Under the pieces are notes generated by a model that ran no database searches, had not been told where the DNA came from, and saw nothing but the letters and a program-made list of their open reading frames with translations. From the NCBI RefSeq assembly GCF_900243745.1, contig NZ_LT984798.1:1172501-1236500 (forward strand): a stretch of 64,000 bases of DNA, written 5' to 3'. This document shows, in pieces, positions 38,039 through 46,398 of this stretch. Every line of letters begins with the position of its first letter. Positions within the stretch are counted from its first letter, which is position 1. This DNA comes from Desulfovibrio sp. G11. GTDB taxonomy: Bacteria > Desulfobacterota > Desulfovibrionia > Desulfovibrionales > Desulfovibrionaceae. The position numbers were made by a program, and so were the translations under genes.

Positions 38039-38349
38039 ATGCCTCCATCGGAAGCCGGTTCAGGCAGGGCCGCCCACGCATGCCTGCGGACGGCAGAAAG
38101 CAGAAAACAGTTATACATACACGGCTGGCATGCCGGAATCACGTTTGCAAAAACGGCAAAAACGACGTTACAGCAAGCGAATATCCGAAAACATGTTTCG
38201 AGCAAAGCGAAAAATGCAGCAGAGAACGTGTACCGGCAATGCCCCCCGGCAGCCTGGGTGCATCGGTCAGACTGGCCGAACCGGCAGGGTAACGGCCAGC
38301 CCGGGTGAGTGGTCTGTCATGCAGAAACCGGCCGAAAAACATCGTGCTA
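38039..38349. other. Intergenic region upstream of kup
   Basis: No supported gene. I checked for a c-di-AMP (ydaO-type) riboswitch, a frequent regulator of K+ uptake genes, and did not find its conserved blocks. Short GC-rich inverted repeats are present. Confidence 0.4.
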
Positions 38350-38730
38350 TCAACTGTGAGCCGGCACAGCATGCCGCTGCGGCCGGGATTCCAGATAATT
38401 TTTCAGGGCCACGGCATTATTGCAATTCTGATCTTTCGCCGCATACAGAAATACTGCCGTGCCGTGAGCCGCAAGAAGCTCCCGCAGCCTGACGAGCGGC
38501 GCTCCGGAAGCGTCAAGCTCCGCAGTATAGCGCTTCTGGAATTCGTTCCATTTTCCCCTGTCGTGGGCAAACCATTTGCGCAGCTCACTGGACGGGGCAA
38601 TATCCTTCAGCCACACGTCCCAGCTGGCAGCGGCCTTTGCAATGCCTCTCGGCCAGATTCGGTCAACCAGAATACGCACGTCGGCATCGGGCAGGCAGTG
38701 CTCATATACGCGGTGCAGAATAATGCTCAT
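38350..38730 (-). CDS. DUF488 (YeaO-like) protein
   Basis: A 126-residue cytoplasmic protein of the DUF488 family. The core VRILVDRIWPRGIAK, WLKDIAPSSELRKWF and FQKRYTAEL match the family throughout. The biochemical role is unknown. ATG 38730 has GGGAGG six bases upstream; the frame continues back to 38979 but without family resemblance. It stands alone between kup and the MFS remnant. Confidence 0.85.
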   Translation of the reverse strand: MSIILHRVYEHCLPDADVRILVDRIWPRGIAKAAASWDVWLKDIAPSSELRKWFAHDRGKWNEFQKRYTAELDASGAPLVRLRELLAAHGTAVFLYAAKDQNCNNAVALKNYLESRPQRHAVPAHS

Positions 38731-38844
38731 CACAGACCTCCCTTTTTCGGGCGAAACGGCGGCGAGCCGTAAAAATTGCAGCACCATCGCAGCGGCGGCC
38801 TTTGCACGGCCCGGAGCACCCGCACTGGTCATGCCTGGGCATAC

Positions 38845-38874
38845 CCGGATATTGCCGGATATTACCGGATATTG
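38845..38874. repeat. Short tandem repeat, three 10-bp units
   Basis: CCGGATATTG, CCGGATATTA and CCGGATATTG in direct succession, upstream of the DUF488 gene. Copy number could vary by slippage; no function is evident. Confidence 0.8.
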
Positions 38875-38935
38875 CAGGCTCTTCCGGGTATGAACCAGCC
38901 CGGACGGTCCCGGGCAATGTGCCTGCGGGCCGCCC

Positions 38936-39971
38936 TTAGCCTGCGGCCGGACCTTCGCTGCGCCCGATCCGCGCAGCATACAGGCTGACCAGAATGGTCG
39001 CGAAAAAGAACGCCGCGCCCGCGTATCCCGTCATGCCCAGCCCAAGCTTGTTGAACACCATACTGCCGATAAACGCACCGCCGCCGATGCCCACGTTGAA
39101 AATACCCGAATATATTGATGTGGCGATATCGGCGGAGTGCGCCGCGATTTCAAGTATACTGCTCTGAAACAGCAGGCCCAGCACCGCCATGCTGCCTCCC
39201 CATACAATGCATAGCGGCACGATAAGCAGGATGCTGTCAATGGAAACGTTCAGCACCAGCAGGCAAAGAAAAATTGCCACAGGCGGCACAGTAAAGACGA
39301 ATTTTGCCCCGTTGCCCACCAGCCGCGCGGCAAGCATGCTGCCCGCAATGCCCGACAGGCCCATAATCAACAAGAACAGCGGCACGGCCCCTTCCGTAAA
39401 GCCGCCCACCTGGATGAGCAGGGGCGCCAGATAGGTATAGGCCACAAAATGCCCCGTCACAGCCAGCATGGTCTGCAAATAGAGCAGTGAAAGCTCCTTG
39501 TTGCGAAACAGGGCAGGGACGCTTTTGAACGATCCCGTATCCTTGGATTCAAGCGTCGGCAGCAGTCGCCACAAAATCAGCGCAATGCAGAAGGCCATAG
39601 CCCCGATGATCAAAAACGCTGCCCGCCAGCCGAAATGCTGGCCGATGACCGTGCTGAACGGAACCCCCAGCACCGTCGCCAGCGAACCGCCTACAATAAT
39701 GATGGCAAGCCCCTTGGCCTTGAGTGCCGGCGGCGTTACGCGCACCACGATGGGGCTTGCGATTGACCAGAATACGGCGTGAGCGTTTGCCACGCATATG
39801 CGGGCAATCATGAGGGTGGTAAAATTGAACGCAAAAGCCGAAAGCACATGGCCCGCAATGAATACGCCAAACAGGCAGAGCAGCAGTTTGCGCCGTTCAA
39901 AACGGGCCGTCAGAGCAGTCAGGGGCAGCGACAGCAAGGCCACAACCCAGGCATATACAGCCACAAGAACA
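38936..39971 (-). pseudogene. MFS efflux transporter, N-terminus removed at IS4 copy 3
   Basis: A major-facilitator protein of the sugar-efflux/arabinose-efflux (AraJ/SotB-like) group; 342 residues remain of about 390-400. The frame enters the IS end instead of continuing into the first membrane helix; the remaining part starts in the loop after helix 1 to 2 (LPLTALTARFERRKLLLCLF) and keeps the rest. A GTG at 39964 could start translation, but helix 1 and most of helix 2 are missing, so it is probably dead. The missing 5' part is not found on the other side of the element. Confidence 0.82.
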
Positions 39972-41229
39972 ATGTTGTCCGGTTAAGCACCCATAGCTAA
40001 CAGGCTATAACTATAGGTGTTTATAGTTTTTCGTCTTCGCGGATTCAGAAGTTCTTCCAGAGAATCCTTGCCGAACAGATTCAAGCAAATGAGCTCGAAG
40101 AGTTGTTGCACCGACAGCCCAAGCTTGCTCAGGAATTTCTGATAGGCCAGGAGTAAATACACGGTCAGGGCCGTATAAATCTGGATGTGCACCGCATTCT
40201 CCGAGCGCCCGACAAAGCTTTTAATATGCAGATTTTGTTTGACTTCGCGGAAGAATATTTCAATTTGCCAGCGTTCTTTATAGATATCAGCAATTGTCTT
40301 GGCGGACAGGCGGAAATGGTTGGTCAAAAATTCGTACCGTTTGCCGGTTTTCGCATCGCGATAGCCGATTCTGCGTAGACGAGTGGTTTTTCCCCGGCTG
40401 CTCACGTCAATGATGTGATCGGACGTGACCCCGGTTTTCCGGTCTACGGCGCGGCGATCAACGAGCTTATAGGCAGCATTGCTCTTCAGTCGGGTTACGA
40501 AGAAAATGCCCTTCGCGGTCAACATGCGAAACCAGGAATAGCAGATATAGCCTTTATCGAAGGTGACGATGGAACCCTTTGGCAATGAAAGACTTTTGGC
40601 CATGCGGCTTTCGTGGGTTTTGGCATTGTTGATATCGAGAAAAGCGGGAATGTAGCCATCGTGGTCAAGCACGGTATTTACTTTCACGCCAGCCTTGTTC
40701 CGCCGGAACGACGCCCAGGGAAAGATGGACAGGCATAGGCTGATGGTGGTGGCGTCCATGCTGTACAGCTTGCACTTGAAGCGGAATTTGTGACGAGGCG
40801 CACGAAGATGGCACAGGCCATACATTTCAGCGAACAGGTCTTTGAAAAATTCCACAGGCCTTGAATTGTTGGCATCGGCAACCGTGGAACGCGCTACTGA
40901 TTTCAAGCCGAGGTGATACAGCCGTCTCTTGGCCGCCTCCAAGGCGCGAAGCCCATCGCGTAAAGAGCGCCTTGCAGCGAGTTGGATAAAGGCCATGACG
41001 GTGAATTGCTCCTTGAATCCAAATTGGCGTGAAGAGCGGCCAGTTTTGTGCTTGCGTTCGAGTTTTTCAAAAACATGTCCCGGTATCAGGGATAGCAGTT
41101 GAGAGAAGAGTGTAGTATGATGGCTCAAGTCCAAAATCTCCTTGTGTGGCAAGTTGTTGTGGTAACTTCTTATACCACATACTGCTGAGATTTTGGACTT
41201 TTTTGTTACCCCTTAGCCGGACAGCAATG
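39972..41229 (-). mobile_element. IS4-family insertion sequence, copy 3 (junction copy)
   Basis: A 1,258-bp element that appears the same as copy 1 but inverted; both transposases read identically. It has no target duplication: the left flank ends ACAAGAACA and the right flank starts TTTTAAAATAT. It joins a truncated MFS gene to a truncated integrase gene. Confidence 0.92.
39983..41128 (-). CDS. IS4-family transposase, copy 3
   Basis: Identical in protein sequence to copy 1, including the TTG start (41128) with AAGGAG upstream and the Y-(2)-R-(3)-E-(6)-K motif. Intact. Confidence 0.93.
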   Translation of the reverse strand: MSHHTTLFSQLLSLIPGHVFEKLERKHKTGRSSRQFGFKEQFTVMAFIQLAARRSLRDGLRALEAAKRRLYHLGLKSVARSTVADANNSRPVEFFKDLFAEMYGLCHLRAPRHKFRFKCKLYSMDATTISLCLSIFPWASFRRNKAGVKVNTVLDHDGYIPAFLDINNAKTHESRMAKSLSLPKGSIVTFDKGYICYSWFRMLTAKGIFFVTRLKSNAAYKLVDRRAVDRKTGVTSDHIIDVSSRGKTTRLRRIGYRDAKTGKRYEFLTNHFRLSAKTIADIYKERWQIEIFFREVKQNLHIKSFVGRSENAVHIQIYTALTVYLLLAYQKFLSKLGLSVQQLFELICLNLFGKDSLEELLNPRRRKTINTYSYSLLAMGA

Positions 41230-41574
41230 TTTTAAAATATCCGTGAAGGATATCTGGTCAACAGGAGAATGGCAAAGCACTGGAAGAAAATGTTCATTTA
41301 ATAAATACTTGAGAGTGCCAATCCAAGAAGTTGTCTTGTCCTTGATTTTGAGAAAATCAAGGTAGCATTGTCCTAAATCGTCAAGGTATATCTGCCGAAA
41401 ATTCGAAAGTGCAGCCACCGTGTATATATGTCCAGTCGCTATTTCTGCTTGTCGTTTCAAAGCCTGCTCTTGTGCATCTGGATTATTCCCCAAATAATCC
41501 TTTTTAGGGCTAGAAAGCCCCGGCACTCGGTACTGAACGTACCATCTGCCAGACTTGGTTTGGTTAACAGCCAT
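41206..41574 (-). pseudogene. N-terminal fragment of a phage-type integrase
   Basis: About 115 native residues, then a few codons read from the IS. The start VNQTKSGRWYVQYRVPGLS and the following SAM-like core-binding region are typical of arm- and core-binding domains of tyrosine integrases. The catalytic domain is gone, removed at the IS4 copy 3 junction. The ATG at 41574 has AGGAGG upstream and overlaps the excisionase stop as TAATG, so the two were co-translated. Confidence 0.78.
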
Positions 41575-41786
41575 TAAACAATCCTCCTAAAGCCTGAACG
41601 GGTTTCAGATTCAATATTGGTAAATACTTCTGGGTTTTTCATCCATGCTTCAAGATCAAGAACTCTAATTCTATTTTTGTTTGGCCCATATTTGGGAATT
41701 TTATACTGTTCCATTATTCTTCCAAAATATGCAGCATTATAACTACAATATAGTGCTGCTTGTTTTATAGTTAAAAATTCACGCAT
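41574..41786 (-). CDS. Excisionase-like helix-turn-helix protein
   Basis: A 70-residue protein with a winged-helix/MerR-type motif (FLTIKQAALYCSYNAAYFGR) and a basic C-terminal part (PNKNRIRVLDLEAWM), as in AlpA/Xis-type directionality factors. Its position directly ahead of an integrase fragment with overlapping stop/start supports the Xis role. I choose ATG 41786 (GAGG six bases upstream) over GTG 41798. With the integrase broken it is probably an orphan. Confidence 0.7.
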   Translation of the reverse strand: MREFLTIKQAALYCSYNAAYFGRIMEQYKIPKYGPNKNRIRVLDLEAWMKNPEVFTNIESETRSGFRRIV

Positions 41787-41878
41787 TTTTTTCCTCACAT
41801 ATATAAATAAGTATAGATATGTACACAGATATTTCGATTTAGTACATAATTATTTATAAAAAACGGAGGAATTAGAGT

Positions 41879-42109
41879 ATGGAAAACCAAAATATGGAGA
41901 ATAAAATAATGGAAAAATATTTAATTGAGGAAGATAATAAGGACTATTACGATTGAATTTTGAGAAGAGCAGTGTTGGAAAAAGACCCAAAGAAAAAATA
42001 TGTAATCGTTTCATCCTTAGATTTTTTATTTGCAGTAAAGGCTTCATCTAATGAAAAATGGATAAGAAACGCTAAAAGCATTGTAGAAAGATTCGTTAGG
42101 AGTTTGTAA
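41879..42109 (+). pseudogene. Small element gene with an in-frame TGA
   Basis: ATG 41879 has CGGAGGA at good spacing and encodes 25 residues ending in DNKDYYD before TGA (41954-41956). The same frame continues for 50 codons (ILRRAVLEKDPKKKYVIVSS and on to a TAA at 42107). A Trp codon changed to stop is the simplest reading. The product is unrecognised; basic and acidic helices suggest a small DNA- or RNA-associated protein. Confidence 0.5.
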
Positions 42110-42131
42110 CTTCATTATAAGCGAGAATTAA

Positions 42132-42749
42132 ATGAATGAAACTGTGGATTTTAAAGATGTGCTTTTACTAGAAAATTGTAGCATTACAGAAAAAAGCGGC
42201 AATATAAAATGCCCTTTTTGTAATAAATTGTCGTTTAAAATTTATCCTGATCAATTAGCTAAATGTCATAATAATGTATGTAACTGGTATGGTGATGTAA
42301 TTCAATTTTATACAGATTTTAAGAAAATTAGCAGGAGTGAGGCATTTAAAGAGCTGGCTGGCAGGCTTGACCTGAAAAAGTCTATTGTTGAAATTAAAGA
42401 ACAAACATTTGATGAAGCAAGGATGGCGTTGGCTGAGGATCTTGAATTTTTGTCTTGGTGCAGAATGTATTTTGCATTTTACAAAAATGATGTTGTAGAT
42501 CAAAAAGTGTATGCTGAAAAATGTGGACTATCAAAATCTGCATTCAGCAGGATTTTAAATGGGAACATGGGCAATGCGCTTACATGGAGAAAGACAATAG
42601 TTATCTTGAAACAAGAGATTGATATTAAAAGGTTACAGAAAGATATTAAAAAAGGTATAAAATATTTTCTAGAAAATATACCTCCTGAATATATTAAAGG
42701 TTCTTCCGGGTTTTCCGTGGGTAACCCCTGTCAGGAACTGGCCGGGTAG
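42132..42749 (+). pseudogene. Primase-type zinc-finger (CHC2-like) protein, cut by ISL3
   Basis: The N-terminal about 60 residues match the DnaG/CHC2 zinc-binding fold: CPFC, then about 15 residues, then the CHNNVC cluster and WYGDVIQFYTDF (compare the GD.I.F pattern of primases). It probably belonged to a phage or plasmid replication primase. Native sequence ends near residue 189 where the ISL3-type element begins at 42699; the last 15 or so residues are read from the IS. A helix-turn-helix-like segment (VYAEKCGLSKSAFSRILNGN) lies at about 137-156. The primase or helicase part is absent. Confidence 0.68.
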
Positions 42750-44025
42750 AGGTTTAGACCGCCACAGAAGAAGTAGATGGCTGTCTTGAAATGCTCCCGG
42801 TTCCTATAACCGCAAGCCTTCCTCTTGATGGCCATGATCTTGCTGTTGAGGCCCTCGGCCACGCCGTTGGTGATCCTGTGGCGGCAGAAGGTCAGGATGT
42901 TCTCAAGATGTCTCTGAATCAGTCCGCCCACTTTGCGCATTGGGGCAAGATCTGACCTGTTCACCCAGACCAGCCATCGCTTCACAAAACGTCTGGCCCA
43001 TCCCGTGCTCAGGTACTTCCAGACGTCGTTCAGGCTTTCCTTCATGGCCCAGGCCTTGGCCACCTTGAGGTTCGCTGTCTTCAAGGCCTCCAGGGCTGGC
43101 CGGTGTTTGTCCGGCAGATTCTCCTCCCGGTATAGCCAGAGGAATTTCGTGCCCTTGAGTCGATGGTCATCCTGACTTGTGAGTTCGCGGTGCTCTTGCT
43201 TGCGTACCCGGTCCACAGCCTCGCCTACGTGTTTCATGACGTGGAACCGATCGTGAACGATTTTCCCCGCCGCGTCCGGCACATGTTTGAGCGTAGCTTT
43301 AAAATAGGGCTCCCACATGTCCATGGCCACGGCCTTGATCCGCTCCAACTGCGCCTTGGTGAACTGAAGGTAGTACCCCTCAAGGCTTTCGGCCTTACGC
43401 TCGTCGGCCACATACTCCACCGTGCTGCCGATCAGATCACAAACCACGGTCACATAGTCGTGCCCCTTGCGGAATGCCTTCTCGTCAACGCCAAGATACC
43501 GCGAGGGATTCGATTGCTTGCGCTCCCGGCCCCGGCGCACCGCCCTTTCCATGACACCCCATGCTTCGTCCCAGGTGATGCGCAGGATGCGCCGCGCTCC
43601 TGTTACGGTGGCGCACTCGGTCAGCACGTCGATGATCAATCGCTCCATCAATATGGTGAAACGTGCCTTGGACTCGGCCCAAGGCACGTTGACCTGAAGG
43701 ACGCCATGCTCGGGGCAGTCCACTCGGGGAATCCGAGCATGCAGGAACGTCTTGAACTGGCACGTGTCCAGATGGCGCCAGACACGAGGCTCGGCATGGT
43801 CGCGGCAAGCCAGCTCTCGACCACAAGTAGGGCAAAACCAGCGAACACCAGGACCATGCTCCACGCGGATGTCTACCCGACCTTCCGCCGTGTCCAGTTC
43901 AACAGCCTCAACAAACCAGGGCTCGGTCAGCCCGAGAATCCGAAAATATAGGTCCGTATCCTTCATTGGTGCCCTCCGGGAAGGACATTAGCAGATCAGC
44001 TACCCACGGAAAACCCGGAAGAGCC
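42699..44025 (-). mobile_element. ISL3-family insertion sequence
   Basis: A 1,327-bp element with 26-27 bp inverted ends: left GGTTCTTCCGGGTTTTCCGT, right (inverted) GGCTCTTCCGGGTTTTCCGT, both continuing GGGTA. It contains one transposase gene. The flanking 8 bp (ATATTAAA and TTTATTTG) do not match, so no target duplication is visible. Confidence 0.92.
42731..43966 (-). CDS. ISL3-family transposase
   Basis: A 411-residue transposase with an N-terminal zinc ribbon (FCPTCGRELACRDH) and a catalytic domain with first Asp in YLGVDEKAFRKGHDY, second in VAMDMWEPYFKA, and C-terminal Glu in RITNGVAEGLNSKIMAIKR. All are diagnostic of ISL3. The ATG at 43966 has GGAGGG upstream. GC content is much higher than in the surrounding AT-rich DNA, so it arrived later than its host island. 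Confidence 0.94.
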   Translation of the reverse strand: MKDTDLYFRILGLTEPWFVEAVELDTAEGRVDIRVEHGPGVRWFCPTCGRELACRDHAEPRVWRHLDTCQFKTFLHARIPRVDCPEHGVLQVNVPWAESKARFTILMERLIIDVLTECATVTGARRILRITWDEAWGVMERAVRRGRERKQSNPSRYLGVDEKAFRKGHDYVTVVCDLIGSTVEYVADERKAESLEGYYLQFTKAQLERIKAVAMDMWEPYFKATLKHVPDAAGKIVHDRFHVMKHVGEAVDRVRKQEHRELTSQDDHRLKGTKFLWLYREENLPDKHRPALEALKTANLKVAKAWAMKESLNDVWKYLSTGWARRFVKRWLVWVNRSDLAPMRKVGGLIQRHLENILTFCRHRITNGVAEGLNSKIMAIKRKACGYRNREHFKTAIYFFCGGLNLYPASS

Positions 44026-45099
44026 TTTATTTGATTTGGGCAGATTGGCACTTTTGGCACTTTTGGGGTGGATATTTGCAAAAATATTCATGTGTATATA
44101 GTAAAATGGAATAATAATTGGAATACTATCTATCATGCTAAAATTAAACAATAATTTTTTCGGGCTTTACCATTTTTCATTCAATCCCCTTTAATCTGAA
44201 ATTTACAACGCATATTCTTCAATTTTTATGCTATCACAATTTAAAAAATGCATTTCATTAATACACTTCTGATTCAAAACAAAAATTATACTACATAACA
44301 AGAATAAATTTTAAAAAATATTCCTTTTTACCCTTAAAATGATGATTCCGGAAACCAGTTTCCAATAAATTATATTCAACAAATGGAATATAATTCTTCT
44401 CTTGGAAGTGAAACAATAGAAAATCTATTAAATAATCATTCAAAAAAATAATACAAACTGAAAATTTGAAAAACTTGTTTTTCAAATATGAAGTTAAATC
44501 CCGCAGGGATTTTAAAAGTAACTAATACAAATCTATTCATTTAAACACTAGAAGAGTCTTCTATCATTTTAAAACAATCAAAATAAAATTTCTATTCCAT
44601 TTAAAATCCATCAAATCCCTTCGGGATTAACTTCGAATTTGAAAAACAAGTTTTTCAAATCCTCAGTTGCCTCTTTTTTTCTAAACAAACATATTCAAAT
44701 CGTATCTTACTTCTCTTAACTTACATTCTTTATTCATTCATTTTCTTGAATAGAATTTATCGAAAACCAGTTTCCAAAATCATAAAAACAGACATTTTTT
44801 TCATTTAATATTGAAATTTTCCATTTTTTTCAAATCATACCGGGTAGTTGTTTGAATATTCAATCATATTCCCAACATGAAAATCCAACTACGCGAGTAG
44901 TTCCCCATTTCCAATGCTAACTTTCATCAAAAAATTATATTAACTGTCGAAAATAACAGAATAAGTTCTTTATAAAACTTAACATCTCATTTATTGCCTA
45001 ATCATTTCAACATATTAAACGTAACTCAAGCCGACTGTGTACATATAATATTAACTAATATACTGATATTTCATACAAACTTAACATTAGAGGCTTGCC
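44026..45099. other. AT-rich palindrome-dense non-coding region
   Basis: More than 1 kb of very AT-rich sequence with no supported gene. It starts with a micro-repeat (GGCACTTTTGGCACTTTTGG, from about 44046), contains the large inverted arrangement at 44345-44785, a TTTGAATATTCAA palindrome near 44,850, and AACTACGCGAGTAGTT near 44,889. It ends just before a tyrosine recombinase gene. Confidence 0.65.
44345..44785. repeat. Long imperfect inverted repeat built of smaller palindromes
   Basis: The left arm 44464-44513 is nearly the reverse complement of 44612-44661 (about 50 bp, few differences). Each arm holds two palindromes: TTTGAAAAAC-NN-GTTTTTCAAA and AATCCC-N-GGGATT. Outer parts also match in inverted orientation: GGAAACCAGTTTCC with following ATAAATT-ATTCAA at about 44350-44382 pairs with about 44745-44777. 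The order is A-B-C / C'-B'-A'. Confidence 0.85.
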
Positions 45100-45693
45100 A
45101 TGAATAACCCAAATCATCCCAAGCTCGGTTCATCAATACTTGTTCAACCCATCAGAGAATTGACCCATATTCAAGCCATCAAGAAAATCCTCGCATCAAA
45201 ACCCCGTGATCTCCTCCTATTCACTATGGGTATCAACAACGGAATCCGAACCGGAGATCTACTCAAACTCAAAATCTCAGACATCAAATCCGTCAAACCT
45301 AATCAGGCCATTCAAATTAAAGAATCCAAGACCGGAAAGACCAATACACTTTTCATTAACAGGGAGGTCTACAAGGCTCTCAGAGGACATCTGGACGCTT
45401 TTAACTCCAAAGATGATGATTATCTCTTCGCCTCAAAAAAAGGCGCTCAGAAGCCTCTACAGATTCAAACCGTTAACCGCATGATCAAATCATGGTGCTG
45501 GGCCATAAATCTACCCGGAAATTACGGCGCTCACACCCTGAGAAAGACCTTTGGCTACATTCAACGGACAAAATTTGGTGTCGGGTTCGAGATCCTCTGC
45601 AAGCGCTTTAACCATTCATCACCAGCAGTGACCATGCGTTATCTCGGCATTGAGGACGCCGAAGTTCTCGAAATCCTCACGCACGAAATCTAA
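45100..45693 (+). CDS. Minimal tyrosine recombinase (catalytic domain only)
   Basis: A 197-residue tyrosine recombinase without a separate N-terminal core-binding domain. The catalytic set is complete: R in NGIRTGDLLKLK, K in ESKTGKTN, HTLRKTFGY, the second His in FNHSSPAVTMRYLG, and Y in the same segment. Such short integrases occur in mobile elements; here the gene sits between a palindrome-rich AT tract and an ssrA-type attachment site 105 bp downstream. The ATG at 45100 follows GAGG. It could act on either structure. Confidence 0.87.
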   Translation: MNNPNHPKLGSSILVQPIRELTHIQAIKKILASKPRDLLLFTMGINNGIRTGDLLKLKISDIKSVKPNQAIQIKESKTGKTNTLFINREVYKALRGHLDAFNSKDDDYLFASKKGAQKPLQIQTVNRMIKSWCWAINLPGNYGAHTLRKTFGYIQRTKFGVGFEILCKRFNHSSPAVTMRYLGIEDAEVLEILTHEI

Positions 45694-45810
45694 ACGGGAT
45701 ATACAAAATGTATACGAATGTATTTAAATGGACAGAATGTATATTCTTAATAGCCTGATATTATTGACTGTCTTGGCTTAGAGATTCCGGCCCTTTTATG
45801 GCATTCAAGA

Positions 45811-45842
45811 GGTCAAGAGTTCAATTCTCTTCAGCTCCACCA
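45811..45842 (+). other. 3' end of ssrA (tmRNA) used as attachment site, left copy
   Basis: The T-arm stem AAGAG/CTCTT with loop TTCAATT, then CAGCTCCACCA, is the typical 3' end of tmRNA including the CCA. The rest of a tmRNA is not upstream, so this is an integration footprint and not a gene. Confidence 0.75.
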
Positions 45843-45853
45843 GATAAGTAAAT

Positions 45854-45890
45854 AAAACCCCCGATCATTGAAAAATGGTCGGGGGTTTTT
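45854..45890. terminator. Bidirectional intrinsic terminator in the left repeat arm
   Basis: AACCCCCGA-CATT pairs with AATG-TCGGGGGTT around a GAAA-type loop, with A/T runs on both sides. Probably the original ssrA terminator; it also ends the gene at 45896 on the minus strand. Confidence 0.88.
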
Positions 45891-45895
45891 GCGTG

Positions 45896-46309
45896 TTAAA
45901 TGGCGTCGATAATCTCACATGGAACATCTAGCTCTTCTATGTTGTGCCCTGAATATTCTGCTAATGCTTCCAATGAAGCATAATTCCAAGTTGGATTATT
46001 ATCAAGTTTGTAGCTAACAATAGAATACACTGGCGCTTGTTTCAGAGATGCCAATGCACTGTAATGTTCAATCCAAATTAAACTATCAATTTTTTTCTTG
46101 TTAACTACATCTTTCATATTGTTTTTAAGATACTCTTTTATCTTAAAAAATAACACTTCAAAGTAATTTGTAATTGAGGTCCCACAATTTTTACCTTGCG
46201 AGCAAACGACTACAATATTGGCATCTTTATCATCAATAATCCGTATGTGACATTTTGACGGATAACCATCAATCCCATCAAATGGATATGTAAATTCTTT
46301 TATAATCAT
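45896..46309 (-). CDS. Unknown protein whose 3' end lies in the inverted repeat
   Basis: A protein of 137 residues with no domain I recognise and no signal or membrane segment. It looks globular and mixed alpha/beta (EFTYPFDGIDGYPSKCHIRI, VVVCSQGKNCGTSI, DSLIWIEHYSAL). The last 26 codons belong to the 178-bp repeat and are therefore duplicated, without a start, at 48396-48474 on the plus strand. The ATG at 46309 has AGAAGGG upstream. The gene points outward from the module towards the left attachment site. Confidence 0.65.
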   Translation of the reverse strand: MIIKEFTYPFDGIDGYPSKCHIRIIDDKDANIVVVCSQGKNCGTSITNYFEVLFFKIKEYLKNNMKDVVNKKKIDSLIWIEHYSALASLKQAPVYSIVSYKLDNNPTWNYASLEALAEYSGHNIEELDVPCEIIDAI

Positions 46310-46358
46310 ATTCCCTTCTTTATTTGCGTAAGTAAATGTGCTGCATTACACTTAGCAA

Positions 46359-46391
46359 AGGCCTGAAGAAAAATTGCTTTTCTTCAGGCCT
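46359..46391 (-). terminator. Strong intrinsic terminator after the DUF1883 gene
   Basis: A perfect 14-bp stem (AGGCCTGAAGAAAA with TTTTCTTCAGGCCT) and a 5-nt loop, 7 bp after the stop of the DUF1883 gene. Confidence 0.92.
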
Positions 46392-46398
46392 CTCTTGA

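Larger units (their letters stand above)
45798..45975 (+). repeat. Left arm of a perfect 178-bp inverted repeat (att-like)
   Basis: Identical to the reverse complement of 48396-48573 over all 178 bases. It contains the 3' end of a tmRNA gene, an intrinsic terminator and the last codons of the minus-strand gene at 45896. Confidence 0.95.

Noticed and set aside
38039..38349. c-di-AMP riboswitch upstream of kup
   Set aside because: The conserved blocks of that riboswitch class are not recognisable in either orientation.
29365..41229. An inversion already fixed between IS4 copies 1 and 3
   Set aside because: Copy 1 has matching 11-bp duplications on both sides, which such an inversion would have separated.
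41954..41956. TGA read as selenocysteine
   Set aside because: No clear selenocysteine-insertion hairpin directly downstream and no selenoprotein family match; a nonsense mutation is simpler.
44026..45099. CRISPR array in the AT-rich repeat region
   Set aside because: The repeats are few, inverted and irregularly spaced, not direct repeats with constant spacers, and no cas gene is in the window.
45811..45842. A tRNA or complete tmRNA gene
   Set aside because: Only the T-arm and 3' acceptor end are present; upstream sequence cannot form the rest of the molecule, so it is an attachment-site footprint.
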